From contig JAQOOI010000022.1 of NCBI GenBank assembly GCA_028554645.1, positions 1,178,001 through 1,242,000 of the forward strand: a stretch of 64,000 nucleotides of DNA, read 5' to 3'. The notes beneath the pieces were generated by a model, which ran no database searches, was not told the DNA's origin, and saw nothing but the letters and a program-made list of their open reading frames with translations. This DNA is from Omphalotus guepiniiformis (lineage: Eukaryota > Basidiomycota > Agaricomycetes > Agaricales > Omphalotaceae). Positions 1 through 17,967 of the stretch are shown here, piece by piece; the stretch's first letter is position 1; each line of letters starts with the position of its first letter. The translations under genes and the position numbers were made by a program.

Positions 1-2392
1 AGTAGCCACGCCAATGGCAGAGAGCCTCCGGGGCTGCGTAATCAAGATAGAGGCGCTTGATCCTCGATTTGAAAGAATGAGAGAGTCTAAGATGAACTGA
101 GGCAATTGTGTGGTCTTTCCGCACCCTAATGAGGATCATTTAATACCCGGTTTGCTAACAAAAACGCCAGCTAACTACCTGTCTCCCCTACCACCACCAC
201 AACTTGATGAGAATTTAGAACATCCAAGAAGTGAGTCTTGACTGAATATGCGGGAAGTCTCTTCCGACTTGACATAATTTCTGCAAACTATAGAAGGAGC
301 GTCAAACTTATTCAAAAAAGATATAGCCCAACCTCACCTTGTCACCCTCATGAAGTTTCTGAAAATCTTCTCTGACTTCGGCGTCGCTACGTCTATCTCG
401 CCGTTGAGGTCCTGATTTCCGTTGAACCGACGAATTCAGTGGCGCAGAGGTTGTTGGCTCCGTAAGGACAGCGGATGCCGGACGAGAAGGCATGATGTGT
501 TTGAAGACAGTAGATATATCTGGGGGGCCGTTATCCTCTATGCTGGCCCATGCACCTTCTAGACATCTCATGGCAGCCATACAGAACCCTTCACCCTCTT
601 CAACGAAATCTGGCTGGCTTATTGCTATCAATAAATGCAATAGGAGGTGAAGACGAATATAGGCAGGTATGGAAGTCGACGTGATGTACATTGGTGCATA
701 GCCAGGGCGAGGATACGAGCCATTGGAAGACACCATTATATGCAGTGTAATGGGTGCACTGAATAAAGGCATTGTAAAATGCCCGGGTTCTTCAAAACGA
801 GCGCCTAGCGCTTCCGCTTCTTCCGTGTCTATAGTCCAATTTACAGCCTTCTCTGCGGTTGTGAAAAGCTCTTCCAGGTCCTCTCCGACGAGTTTCTTGC
901 AAAGAGCCGCAAGTAAAAGAACCCAGTTGTCCGAGATTCGGGAATCGCCAGAAAGTTGTTTGACGATGTGAGGAGGCCAGCCTGCAACTTTGACAGCCTT
1001 GTCTGTGATCCAACGCTGCTTCAAGTCGTCCACACCAGAATGAACAGAAGTGACGAAAGGATTAGATGAGTTGTTAGAGGGCAGAAAACGCTGAGGTAGA
1101 GCTTCTTCCGGAAGATGAAGGATGAGATATTCAATGCAGGCCTCAAGGGGAGACAGCGAAGTCAGTAGATTTGCAGCGACAGGCGACGGACGTGAAATAA
1201 ATTCGACGGCCGTTCTAGCTTCAGATGCCTTGAATCCCAACTGTGAGAGTTGCTGGACTATATTCTGTGATTCGCCTACAGACATGCTAGACGTTTCTGT
1301 GATCGTGTCTGGATGAAGAGATAGTCCCTGCAAAAACAGTTAACACAGATCGAGTATTGCTAACCCGTCAGTAAAACCTGACCGCCAAATGCAGTCTATA
1401 CGGGCTTTTCTTCTTCTCAGGTTTTTCTGACGGTCCAAATAAGACACAGGGGTGAGAGACCATACCTGTTTGACTGCGTCTTCAACCTGGTCCCGCAAGA
1501 TACCAGCCATTCTGACTTCGGGAGCTTGCGAGAATTCACGAGAGGCGGAGCCACTGCTGTGCCGAGATCCACCGGGCAAGTCTGAATTCTCTGCAGCTTG
1601 AGCCTGCTTCTCTGCTGCGCGCGCTTGCCTCTCTTCCACCTCCTTTCTCGCAGCAAAAGGGTCAGCATCGTACATCCATTTTAGGTGATCCGGTGCTTCT
1701 TTATGCTCCGCCTTTACCACTTAGAGATGAGCTAAAAGTGTGATGAAGCAAGAGACGGGAGATTTTACCGCTAACTTGTTCCAGTACTCAGCCGGTCCTC
1801 TTGGTAAAACTCTATTGAGCTGGAGACCATTAGAAAACTGGCATAAAGGCAAGATTTAAATACAGGAAACCAAGCTGCATGCTGTATAGCACGAACACGA
1901 TACATAGCATAAGTAGCGCCCCAGTGACGAGCTTCTAAAGCTGATGGACATAGATATGGGGGATGGGGCTCTAAGCGAACGCTTGTTTTCTGGGATGTTT
2001 TTCTATCGATTCGGGTGAGAATGATAGCAAATGCCCAACCGTCCTGATGCTTTCTCTATGGGCATGGTAAGAAGAAGACGAGGAGAAAAGACAGCGCAGT
2101 ACTCACTGTATCAATTTGAGGCTTTTCCCAACCGTTTTTCTGACATCTGATCATAGTTTGAATGTCAGATATATTTGGCTTTCAGATGGACAGACTTGCT
2201 TCCAGCAAGATGGAGCGTTCAGACATGGTACCTTTCGTGAAGTAAACTGGCAGGATATTTCGAACCTGGGGGAAACAAAGGCTTGTCGCTGTCGTTTGGC
2301 GATCCAGTGGTCGCATCTATCTTGTTGCCCGACTTGGAAGAGTTACCAGCATTCCCTGACTTGACTATTCCCCTCCGAGGACCTGGTGCCAT
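1..2392 (-). CDS. DEAH-box RNA helicase, DHX57/YLR419W-like (3' part outside window)
   Basis: This gene runs off the left edge. The first in-frame ATG gives [16 protein letters not shown], and the exon reads on into [17 protein letters not shown] and then CQKNGWEKP, a signature of DHX57-type helicases. A UBA-like segment ([16 protein letters not shown]) and an RWD-like segment ([18 protein letters not shown]) follow. The helicase core begins near base 200: splicing one intron gives [11 protein letters not shown] joined to CGKTTQLPQ (Walker A), and motif Ia reads [12 protein letters not shown] at the edge. Motifs II-VI lie outside the window. The UBA plus RWD arrangement separates it from the splicing helicases. 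It is probably a cytoplasmic or ribosome-linked RNA helicase, but the substrate is unknown. It is divergently paired with the Prp22 gene across about 136 bases. Confidence 0.9.
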
Positions 2393-2528
2393 GATAGTAA
2401 ACCGAAGGAAATGTTAGGACTACACTGAGTATGTAGAAGAATTATTTCACGAGTCCAGGGAAAATTATGTAACAAGGTCATGCATCACTGACACCAGTAC
2501 TAATAGGTTGTTCCTGACCTTCACGTTC
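2393..2528. promoter_or_regulatory. Shared divergent promoter of two DEAH helicase genes
   Basis: Only 136 bases separate the ATG of the DHX57-like helicase (minus strand) from the preferred ATG of the Prp22-like helicase (plus strand). Both promoters and both 5' UTRs must fit here or overlap the neighbouring gene. I see no clear TATA box. Co-regulation is an inference from spacing alone. Confidence 0.5.
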
Positions 2529-6257
<3,729 letters not shown>

Positions 6258-6478
6258 GAGCTGTCAAGCGTCTTGTAAACTTGTATTGTGTAGACCATGC
6301 TATTTATATGTATACAAATTGACGTAGTTGGGGAATGAAAAAGCAGTCATTCGATGTGCTGTGAGCTGGATATTGGTACATATAACGACGACAGTTTGCA
6401 ACAGTAAGATTAGTGAAACTGGTCCATATAATGATTAACATACAAGTAACATCTCTAATTCAAAGCAATTCAACACGA

Positions 6479-7077
6479 CTATCCAACAAATCTTAGCGCA
6501 TCCGCACTGATATAGTATTTCGCCACCTCGCCAGGTTTAGAAGGCGCAGCCGCCGAGTCCGGTACCAGCATGAACGTCTGAGAGAATACACGCGCTTGAC
6601 CATCAATAGTTTTCGGTCGAGGGCCGCCGGTCGGATGGTGGGGTCGTCCATGTAGGACAGTTCCCGACACCGTGATAAGAAGCGAAGGAGGTGTTGTTCC
6701 TGGGAAGAAAAACTTCTAGTCAGCAGACTGAACAAAACTCTAGAGAGAAATAGTGCAAACCTGGTATCGGATGACAATCAAAGGACTGCATCTCATGTTT
6801 GGTGGGCGGCATTTTCTCTATAAACTGCCTAAGCCCATCCGCTCCCTGTAGAGGCTTTCCATTCCACGTCAAAGACGAAGTTGGTCGATAGAAATTAGGC
6901 AAGTCTGCCAGGCGCGTGCTCGAGTCGTAGGTCGTATAGTAGAGTCTCGTGAAATTATCGGCAGCTCGAGTAGCGATTGCGATGCTGAAGGTGGGGAGAG
7001 TTGAGAGACATTTCCAGTATCGAGATAAGAAGAACGCACTCGTCGCGGGTGAGGAGTGCAGGCGCTGTGGTAGTCAT
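6479..7077 (-). CDS. NTF2-like nuclear export protein, Nxt1/p15-like
   Basis: A small NTF2-fold protein. The start ATG encodes MTTTAPALLTRDE; after one intron the reading continues IAIATRAADNFTRLYYTTYD and then LADLPNFYRPTSSLTWNGKPLQG, the typical NTF2 cone region. A second intron precedes the C-terminal sheet (LLITVSGTVLHGRPH ... RVFSQTFMLVPD ... YYISADALRFVG). The IA-RAA-F--LYYTT-D motif resembles Nxt1/p15, the partner of the mRNA export receptor Mex67/NXF1, more than it does Ran-binding NTF2. If so, it acts at the nuclear pore in bulk mRNA export. Plain NTF2 is the alternative and would need alignment to exclude. Confidence 0.8.
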
Positions 7078-7212
7078 GGTTCACGAATAGTAGTGTGACT
7101 TAAGTGTGACATGCGCACGAGTTTCTTGTCACACCGATTAGTTTTATGGAAAGTGTGACATCACACATGAGCACGCAGCAAAAACCCAATTCTCCTTCGC
7201 TATTCCAAGGAG

Positions 7213-8943
<1,731 letters not shown>

Positions 8944-9312
8944 TACTAATAGAGTAGGCTAGCACATCTGTAGTGGCATGAGAATATGAGTATCGTATTC
9001 GCATAGCCATTCTGGTCGGCTGGAGAGCTGCTGCTGTGAGCTGCGGTTGTGTGAATATTCTGAATCTGATCGTGAAAGCCGCGGAATGGCTGTTACGGCA
9101 GTTACGACAGGTACGACAGGTCATATGACATGAAATACCCCACACTCCAGTTTTGAATCTACGGATCAAGTGTTTCCCGTTTCCCTCTTGAATGCCTCCT
9201 CTCCCCTTTTCTTACCTCTTATTCCCCTGCTAATTCGTTGCTTTCTTCGTCTCTATTGAATTCTGTCACCATCGCCCTCATCGGCTCTTTGATCTCGTCT
9301 TCACTCTCTACT
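8944..9312. other. Intergenic spacer between MetAP2 and hydrolase genes
   Basis: This 369-base gap holds the 3' end of the MetAP2 transcript and the promoter of the downstream hydrolase gene. From 9170 to 9300 it is pyrimidine-rich on the plus strand (tracts such as CCTCCTCTCCCCTTTTCTT), a common fungal core-promoter feature. I see no further gene in it. Confidence 0.4.
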
Positions 9313-11652
9313 ATGACATTTGGCCTCCCATGGCCATTCAGTGCGACCTCAGAAGCTCAGCCCGGTCATTCTACACAGTCTCTAAGAGAGGCGGATGAAT
9401 CGACCCGGACGTTGACTTCGGTTCTTAACAGCTTTGCTACCCCCGGTGTCCCTCCTCCATCTGCGCGTATAGATCCTAAACTCAAGCTTCAAGTAAGGCA
9501 GCCCATTCGATTGTGGCATCTGTGGAAGTATCCGCTAGTCGCAGCAAAGAAGGGTGAGTAAATGCCTCATTGTGGGACCAGATCTATTGATAATTGAGTG
9601 TGTATAGCGACCGAAATAACTCAGGATATTGTCGTGCATCACATCTGGGGACCTCGAAAGAAATCATGGGGTATTGAGATGACCATTATAAACAGCCTAA
9701 TGCGTGGTGCTGGACGCCACAGTGCTTTGGTAGACATAGTGCGTATAAAAATTTTCCTCCTCCTTTCCTGTTTTCCTCATGAACCCCTCAGGGCACAATT
9801 CGGATGCTAATGAGCCTAGGCGGATTGGTTCCCCTTCCGTCTGATGCGCTGGTAACTCCTGTCACTTTTCGAGTTCGAACTCGTCAATTGCGTGGCATCC
9901 TGGCCCGGTTTGATCAATTAGAGACAGGAACCCGAGAGCTGTCAGGGGAATGGGTGGTCGGACGAAAGACATGGCTCAGATTGCAGAACGAATGGAAGGC
10001 TACTCAATCATCGGTTAAGAAGGATTTCAATAACAGAAATGAGAAGAAAAAGGAACTAGTCATCCTTTACATACATGGAGGTATGTCTCATCGATGCTCT
10101 CTGGAGTCTCGAGTCGGCCACTGAGCTTCCTCAGGTGCATATTATGTCTCCAGTGCGGCTGCTCAAAGAATAATCTCTATACCTCTCGCAAAGTATACAG
10201 ATTCTCGCGTCTTCTGTAGGTATCTGGTGTTTGGGTAGCTCATCTTGACTTATATCATGGCCCGCAGCCTTGGACTACCGATTAGCCCCCGAAACAGTCT
10301 TCCCTGGTCCTCTTCACGATGCTGTCAGTGCGTATATGCGTCTCGTAGAGGACCTACACATACCTCCCGAAAACATTGTCGTTGCAGGAGATAGTGCGGG
10401 TGGAGGATTATCACTGGCGTTGTTGATGTATCTGAGAGACAATCAGTACGATTTGCCCTCAGCCGCTATTCTCATGTCACCATGGGTTGGTGAGTAATCT
10501 TACTACGACTCCGTTTTCTATCACCAACTCCATGTGCTTTCTAGATCTAACAATGAGTTGCGAGTCTTGGGACTCCAACGCACCGTATGATGTTGTTCCG
10601 TTTCCAGCACCTGATGACCATATGAACCCGGTAGTGATGTATCTCGGGGACAGTATGGAACAGTATATGACACATCCCTACGCGAGTCCTCTGTTCGGCG
10701 ACTTCAAAGGGCTTCCCCCGCTTCTCATCCAAGCAGGTGATTCCGAGGTTCTTCGAGACGAAATCACTTTGCTGGCGCATAAAGCCTCGCTATCTGGGGT
10801 CCATGTTCGTCACGAGTTGTATGAGGACGCAGTAAGCCCGAAACCATGTGCACTTTCTAGTAAATTCTTATCTTCCACCAGATACATGTGTTCCAGATGT
10901 ATCCTTTCCTTGATTCCGCCACTCGAGCTTTCATGTCTATGCGCGACTTTGTACGAAAGGTTCTTCCCCAAGGATTACAAGAATCGCCGAAACAGGATCT
11001 ACAATTCGAAAAGGTTTTGGAGGACGAGATCGAAAGCGAAAGCGTCACAATGGTCAGAGGCGATGGCGTAGAGACTATATCGGGCCTAGAGCATGTCAAA
11101 GAACGCGTCTCCGAGCCATTGCCCGTCGATTCAAGTAGTGATACCGAGGAAGAGATGATTCCGAACCGTCGTCTATCCAGGGATTATCCCAGTTGGGGTC
11201 GCCGCACTTGGAATCTTTCGTCTGGACCAGAACACGATTCTGACGACGACGATACAGAAGAAGACAATTCTCCGACCACATCGTGCTCTTCTCCAACAAT
11301 GCCGCTCCCTCGACGCCGTGCTGGCACCCTTCCTTCGAACTTTCGACGACTTGGTTCTGCCATGTCGCTTATAGTACCAGACACTGGAACGACTAGACCG
11401 ACGCACACGCGAACCAGCTCATATAGTAGTCAAGGCTCATACTCTCCCACTAAACCACCATCCCGTCGTTCTGGCCCTCCACCACCGCTTACCCTTTCGA
11501 ATACATCTCTTGCTTCTACAGATTCTGTTGCACCTTCTCCTTCTATTCGACGCACATCCAGAGCCAACAGTCACACCGATATTTCCTCACTAGTACAGAG
11601 CTGGACGAGCAATGGACCTGCTAATCGGACAGTCAAGTATTCTTACTCATGA
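9313..11652 (+). CDS. HSL-type alpha/beta hydrolase with long low-complexity tail
   Basis: Esterase/lipase of the hormone-sensitive-lipase family. After an N-terminal region (MTFGLPWPFSATSEAQPG ...), the catalytic domain shows the oxyanion motif IHGG joined by splicing to AYYVSSAAAQRI, then DYRLAPETVFPGPLHDAV, the nucleophile elbow VAGDSAGGGLSLALL and AILMSPWV. The acid region is GLPPLLIQAGDSEVLRDE, and the catalytic His appears in EDAIHVFQMYPFLDSA after removal of an intron near 10831-10881. All triad parts are present. A Ser/Arg/Pro-rich tail of roughly 200 residues with acidic runs (DSDDDDTEEDNSP) follows and is probably disordered. Similar fungal proteins act on sterol or short acyl esters; the substrate here cannot be named. 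The start is the first ATG in frame. Confidence 0.85.
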
Positions 11653-11800
11653 TCGTAATTTGTGGTATGACCAAAGGTTGTATCTCGCTATCGGTCCGTT
11701 AAATCTACATCCTTATATGTACTACTATATTGTACTCAATGTAGTTCCATCACAGTATACGTACACGAAGTTTTCCCGGAGGAATCTCTGTAATGATAGA

Positions 11801-13352
11801 TTAGGTTTCCAACTGCGATTCTAATCTCTTTTTATGTATCTCCAGTTCTTCTACGACATTCATTAGAGCGTTACACTCCCATTGTCCGTATATGAATCCT
11901 TCATATAGCATGGTAGTACCCAGCCAGGCTATGAAGACAGTAAATAGGACGAAGATGGGGTTGATCCATGGGTGTGGTAACCACGAAGAACCGACGGCCA
12001 ATGCCAGCAGCACCAGTACACAAAGTACAAATACCGCTAGCTCTCTTTGAGCACGGCTCCTTGAGAAGCGATAACATGCAGTCAATGCTTGAATCATCGT
12101 CAATATTGACGACTCTGAAAGTTCCGACGCTCTAGAAGGCTCTGAGGACCAAACATTTTGGCTCTCGGAAGAATAAGTAGGATCAGCTTCCTGAAAAGGA
12201 GCTGGGCCAGGGCCCGATGGTGTCTGAATCTGAAGGACAGCCCTGATACCAAAATGATCTGAATAGGAAAACGTAGCACCAGGTACTTCGTGTGCGAACA
12301 TCACCCTGCACTCAGTGCATTGAAGAGTGGGGTGAGATTCATTGCTGAGAGATCGAGGCTGACGATAGAAAATGTAGTCGAGACGCTTTCCACAGAAATT
12401 ACGTGCGTGACGGTCAAGCGGCTTGCCTGCAGAGTAGGAATTGAGTGGGGAATCAGCAGTGACGCCAAATTGATCAATGGCTTGTTGTGGGGAAGGCGTG
12501 CTGTTTGACACGTTGGAGAAAGGATGTGTTACCAGCCAGCAGTCCTTTAGATCGGCGTGTTCACGAATGATGGACATAGGAAGCGTTGTTGGTATGCTAT
12601 TGAAATCTCCGCCCTAGCATCAAGTTTGAATTTTATAGTCTCGTTTGGATGAGCCGTACATACCGCAATAACATAGCGTCCAAGATCTGCAGCCCTCCTA
12701 ACTAATTTAGCGAATTCCCAAGCATTCACTAAACGATGCGCTCTATTATGTTCGGGTCCGTCTTCACCACCTTTAGCGTAGAGCTGGTCAAAAGTAAGCG
12801 TCAAAGGTCACAAAAAAAAAAGAACGTCCCCAGCTCACATGAGTATTGAACACTTGCACTTCGCCAAGAATTGGGTGGTCCAAAACCACGCTCGCAGCAG
12901 CTTTGCCTACGAACCAGTCGCCGCCTGCTACATCAATCGGTGCGCCATTCAACGAGTATGGGTAGACTTCGGTAGCAATAATTGGGAAACGAGAGAAAAT
13001 AGCGAGACCAGCTCCTAGCGCACCGCTTTCAAAAGATGGCTGATGAGCTTCCGCCGAATGCACAACTGCAGCAAACTCACCTGTAGAAGAACTTGGCAAA
13101 CGGGAGACGTTTCGCAACACTTTGCCGAACATGCTCATAGTCTGAAAATACCCATATTTCTTGTAAAGTAATGATATCGTAGTCTTCCGAGTTGGAGAGT
13201 TCATCTGCGATGGCTAATAGTCTTTCTCTGCGATTCTTTGAGACGTACTTCAAGCCCCTGCGGGACTGAGGTTAATGATAATTCTCGGATGAGGACTTGA
13301 AAGAATCAGACCAGCAGTTGAGTGTAAGTATTGTGATTTCATTTTGAGACAT
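11801..13352 (-). CDS. ISC1: Inositol phosphosphingolipid phospholipase C / neutral sphingomyelinase (Isc1-like)
   Basis: Endonuclease/exonuclease/phosphatase-fold phospholipase that releases ceramide from phosphosphingolipids. The start reads MSQNEITILTLNCW; one intron later it continues GLKYVSKNRRERLLAIADEL and then TLQEIWV, the metal-binding Glu. GLAIFSRFPI and NGAPIDVAGGDWFVGKAA are family signatures. THLYAKGGEDGPEHNRAHR, GGDFNSIPTT (split by an intron) and YSDHFGIRAVLQ supply the other active-site residues. Two hydrophobic segments near the C-terminus (LAVFVLCVLVLLALAVGSS and INPIFVLFTVFIAWLG) match the two membrane helices of Isc1. Expected to sit in ER or mitochondrial-outer membranes, as in yeast. 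Confidence 0.92.
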
Positions 13353-14493
13353 ATCGCGGGTTGGGAGAGGAAGTGTTACGCGCTGTACTGGCTAGGACAC
13401 TGATGACAGTAGAGTTTATGAGGATGGTCGCCACGTGGCTCACTACGCGTCCTCAAGATGTTCTCCTTCCGTTTCTCCTTTACTTATTACAGAGAATAAG
13501 ATTCCCCTCAGATAGAAACAAACGACATTTGCAATATTCTGAAAACATGATTGTGTAAATTCATGTCAGCTCAGCAGACGTGTCTGATTCGCATACCAGT
13601 CAATCAATTTCAAAGATATATATACTTTTGGTTGCTAGCCTTATAGGCAAGTAAGCTTAAGCCTCATTCACTGCTTCTTCACGGCACTGGAACTTGAATC
13701 TACAATGTACCTAGCATCTAAGTATGTCGAGTGGAATGGGAAATGTATCACATTAGATCTCGATGAATAATATAAGTGCCTTGGTCAAGGAATGGCCGGC
13801 TGTAACGGCTAAGGGTCAGTGGATTGCACGGAAACTGATAACTTGCCCCAGCACAAGGCTTTAGTGACCGAAGGTCTAGCGATGAGTGCAAGAGGTACAA
13901 CCGTGCAGTTGCAGGATGTAAGTGTGATTGGTAAGGTACGAGTATTGCGCTGCCGAGTGGTTTGTCATTGAAACATCAAGTGTCAACTCGCCGCCGGTTA
14001 TGTTCCAAGTGGCTGTGGCTGTGGTGGATGTTTGTACCTGTAAAGAGTACTTGTCGAAGTGCTTACTGCTACTCAACAATCAAAGCAACTATTCTCTTGG
14101 CCAAAGAACAAGGTTAATCACTGGAGGTAAACGGCTGAGGTACAATGTGAGGAGATGCTTGAAGGTACAGGCAGCTTTTTCCCTTGCTTTACTGTTTCTG
14201 ATGCAGGCTCCAGTGCGCAAGTATTTTTGTCAACTGCAAGTATAGTAGACCTACGTCCTATCTGGTGAGTTCGGAGTAAACATCGGTTAGCGGGGCAAAT
14301 ACGGATTTACCTCACCTGAATATTTTGTTCTCTTTTCATCCCACAGGCTTTGTTCTCCCACCAATCTCTTTTGTTTTTTTCAACTCGTTTAATTCCACCT
14401 TCGTTTGTTATTTTTGGGAGCCTGTAAGTTCAAAGCTGATAATTCTTGTTCGTTTTTGACGAAGCATTGGATACCCCTAATCTCCAGCTCAGC
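13353..14493. other. 1.1-kb spacer at left edge of accessory island
   Basis: No convincing complete gene. On the minus strand, between about 13876 and 14240, two segments can be spliced into a short secreted-looking peptide (ending ITGGELTLDVSMTNHSAAQY ... HGCTSC) without a recognisable start; it may be a remnant. The part next to 14494 (TTTTGTTTTTTTCAACTCG, CACCTTCG) is pyrimidine-rich and is the likely promoter of the HECT-like gene. Confidence 0.35.
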
Positions 14494-17400
14494 ATGAGCC
14501 ACTCGTCGTCAACTGAGCTATTGGCCTCCTTCATGCAGTTTCTCGCTAGCCAGAACTCTTCAGGTGTAGGGCCACCTGCCGTTGCCACTCCAGCCTCGAC
14601 ACCCTCAACAGTTTCTCCTCTCTTGGCCCCTAGCATTGAACCGGCTCCCTCCTTCTCGTCTTTCACAGCCCAATATCTAAGCCCTACAAGTGGGTCCAGT
14701 ACTTCCTCTAACAGCGCCAACAATTCTCTCGTTCGGCAGCCGCTGATTTCAAGCAATGTGCCGCCTCCTGCTCCTGATAGCTTGGGCATGGCTGAGTCTA
14801 TTCAGCCGTATTCATCAGGTCGCACCGCTTCTGCTGAAAATGCAGCTCCTCAAGGTCATCCGAGTTCCCGCATGGTAGTAGATTCACAAGGACCACGTCG
14901 CCCGATAGCTGAAGTAGCACAGTCTTCAACTACCTCCCAGTTTAATGGTATGCAAGCCCTAGGTTTCCGATCTCTGGGGCCCTCTTGTAACCAGGATCGT
15001 ATGTCTTCCTCAGCTCGCACACAACCTCCCACCCGATCAGCTCCAAGGAGACGTACAAGAGGGGCAGCGCAAGCACCGCCAGCTTTGCCAGCCCGCCCAA
15101 GCCCTCCCACCTTGTTGGATGCTTTCTACCTGGAAGGTCAGGTTTCTATGTGCCGTCTACGCGTTCACGTTCTTCCTCCAATTCCAAGCCAAAGGGTGGG
15201 TGAAAGTTTCAGCTGTGCTTCACGCTTCTGACCGGCTTAATCTGTAGACAAAAATCCCTTTTCATAAGTTGCTGCAGGATGAAGTCGAGGACTTTCTGTC
15301 CATCGCAGGCCTCAGCCACGATCTAAATGTGCCAGCTGATACGACCTTATGGAGTGTAATGGAGATGGCCCTAGATCAAATGGAGGGTTCTCGCTTTGCT
15401 TGGACGCTCTCGGCTCAAGCTACAAGCCTTCGAGGAGCTGCTCTACCTCGTCTCCGATTGCTGGAGTTTTCCAATGCCGGGAGGTCTGTAAGAAACAGTG
15501 CCATTTGGTTGCGTAAGACATCCACCGATGTTAACACGAGCGTGCGTGAGTTGTCTGTGCTGCGCAGCGTAGGATTAGCGCGACATTCTTTACAAGGAGA
15601 CCGTTTTGTGCTAAAATTAAGTGAGCTCTGCTTTACTTCTGAAAGGCAGCTAGCCCCTCACATGTCCTTCCGTTTACCAGTAGTGGACTCTAACCCCCTG
15701 AAAGGGTGTTATTCCTTTGCGGAGCTTGCGTTTGGCGCCGATAAGGAGGTCCAGGAGCATACCTGTTTCTCTTTGTTTTTCTACCACTCCACTCAATTCG
15801 GAGAGGACGAACGTCTTGATACTACGCCACCGGACCTAGAAACTCACCTTTGTAACTGTGTAGAGGAGGATGAGCTTTCCGATTCTGTAGGTCTCTGTCT
15901 CTTTTCTATCTCAACTCTGGCTGACACAATAGCCCAGCCTCCACCTCCCAATCAGCTCGCTCTTCGACGACGGGTTACTAGGCAAGTGTCAGCGAGTACT
16001 TCAACGACCCAGAACAGCTTGGCAAACAGGTCGACAAGCAGTACTGCCCCGAGCATTGCAGCAAATGGGTCAACCAGCAGTATTTCGACTCAGAGCAGCG
16101 TGGTGGGGAACACGTTGACAAGCGGAGCGGCGAATACGACTTTGACCCCGAGTGCTGTGGGCAGTGAGCCTCTGCTTTTGGGCCAGATAATCCCAACTGA
16201 ACTATGGGCCCACAATTGGACTGCGCCAATTGTTTCATCGGAGATACACAACCTAGCAGACTTCTCTCAGTTCATCTTTCTTAAAATCCACCCCACTCCA
16301 GCTTTAGCTCCTCGCTTGCGTATCACGGGTAGTTCTGTCAAAGTAGCGGCGGAAGCGCTACTTGGGCAAATTCTTGACTGTACACGAATCAACGACTACT
16401 CCCTACTTCTTAGCTCCGACCGATGGTTCGAAGTGTAAGTCGTCTCCTTCAGCTTCTATCCGTTTTTCTCAAGAGAATTATACAGAGCATTGGGAGGCCC
16501 TTCCTCCTCCTTTGGCCCGGGAGTGGAGATCGAAGTGTTGACCCTTGCCTGGAATATCATCAAGCAACAGCACAATTGTTACTTCCAGCAAGTGTACGAC
16601 GATAAGTGTAGTCTCGCCGTAAGTTGCCCGATGCTTTTCGGGGGCATTGTTTCCCCTGCTCGAAAAGAGTCGATGGCTGCTTTCGGGGCGCTTACTGGAC
16701 TAATGTTGGCCTATGGTCAATATCCTGAGCCGTTTAGCCCACTATTTCTCCATTTTGCGCTGAATTCTGGGAACGTCAACTCTCTTTCGCGGTCGTTTAT
16801 CCAAGAGTGGGCGCCAGACCTGTACGCTGACCTGGTCAACTTTCTCAGCTTGGGGCCAGAGGGTGATGCAACGCCATTCCGTTCCTTTTATATCTCTTAC
16901 ATGAACCTCAACGTGAGTGGCTTCTCTGTTATTTCTGGCTGCATCGATAAATCTTTTGCCTAGGTTGAGGCCTTAAGACATCGATCCGGTACTTTGCATC
17001 GGGCTATGGCATCACTGATGCTCTACCGAGCTGTGGTAGGGGAGGCACCACCGCTTCATCCTGAAATGCAGTCCTGGCTAGAAGGTTTCAGGCTTCCTTG
17101 TTTAGGAAGTGAGTTTGACCTGGTTAAGGTTAGTCTGGGGCTATCTTTATCTAGCGTTATCTGATTCTGTCTTGCGTAGGCGGTCAGATCCTTTGGCGGC
17201 GGAACAAACTCCTTCCTTTCCGTGATATCCCTCACCCATATCAACACTTACGCCGACATCCGTGATCGAATCCTGGTAGAAGAGCCCTCTGCTGATGTTT
17301 TGGAAGGGCTAGCTGGATTGTGGGGTGAGGCCTTCACGTTCAAGGGTCTTTTTGAAGAGTTCTTACAGGGAGTGGGTGTACCTTGTCCTGGACTTTGGGA

Positions 17401-17844
17401 CGAGGCACAGGCACATTTTTCGGACGAAGTTAAGCTTGAGGACATCAATTCTCCACATTTCCGCCCCCAAATGCTATTCTGGGCTGGAGCAGGATGTCCT
17501 AGGATCAGGCCAGATCTTATTGATAGTGTCTTGCTGGTAAGCACCTTCTACTAAGCCCTCTGATAAAAGCTTACCCAGATCTCCTGCTTCTCTAGATTAA
17601 GGCCTGCAGTGATGACGATTCAAGTTACTGTGAAGAACCACAACACTCATCTCTACGTCAAGGACTTCTAGCTGAAGGAAAGTGGTCTCTGAGAACCTGT
17701 TCTCCAGCTATCAGAATTCCCGCCTCCTATCTAAGGGCTGTGATTACCTCTGCACAACAGAATGGTGAGCCTGTTCGACCAAGAATCTACCATTGGTTTA
17801 TCTGCGAAATTCTGAATGGAGTTGGGAAACATTCCATGGCTTGA
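14494..17844 (+). CDS. HECT-domain E3 ubiquitin ligase-like protein (accessory/transposon-type)
   Basis: A predicted protein of about 1000 residues. The first ~230 residues are Ser/Pro/Thr-rich and disordered (MSHSSSTELLASFMQFLAS ...). A second low-complexity Ser/Thr region lies near 15990-16140. The C-terminal third resembles a HECT ligase. An N-lobe-like block reads ALGGPSSSFGPGVEIEVLTL and then AAFGALTGLMLAYGQYPEP. The C-lobe-like end reads MLFWAGAGCPRI, then SLRTCSPAIRIPASYL, which matches the T-C-x(4)-hydrophobic-P pattern around the HECT catalytic cysteine. The divergence from ordinary HECTs is strong. Introns occur near 15197, 16436, 16915, 17130 and 17536; a possible last intron of 57 bases keeps frame whether or not it is removed. 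The gene converges on the TET/JBP dioxygenase. I infer ubiquitin-ligase function; the mobile context is also inference. Confidence 0.65.
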
Positions 17845-17967
17845 GAAGCCAGTGGATATTGCTATAAAGGTCACAGTTTAGCTTTGGCATTATATCTTAC
17901 AGTCTACCTTTACTATTTGACTTAATTACCTACACTTTTCTTTCCTACATATTTTACACTCCTATTG

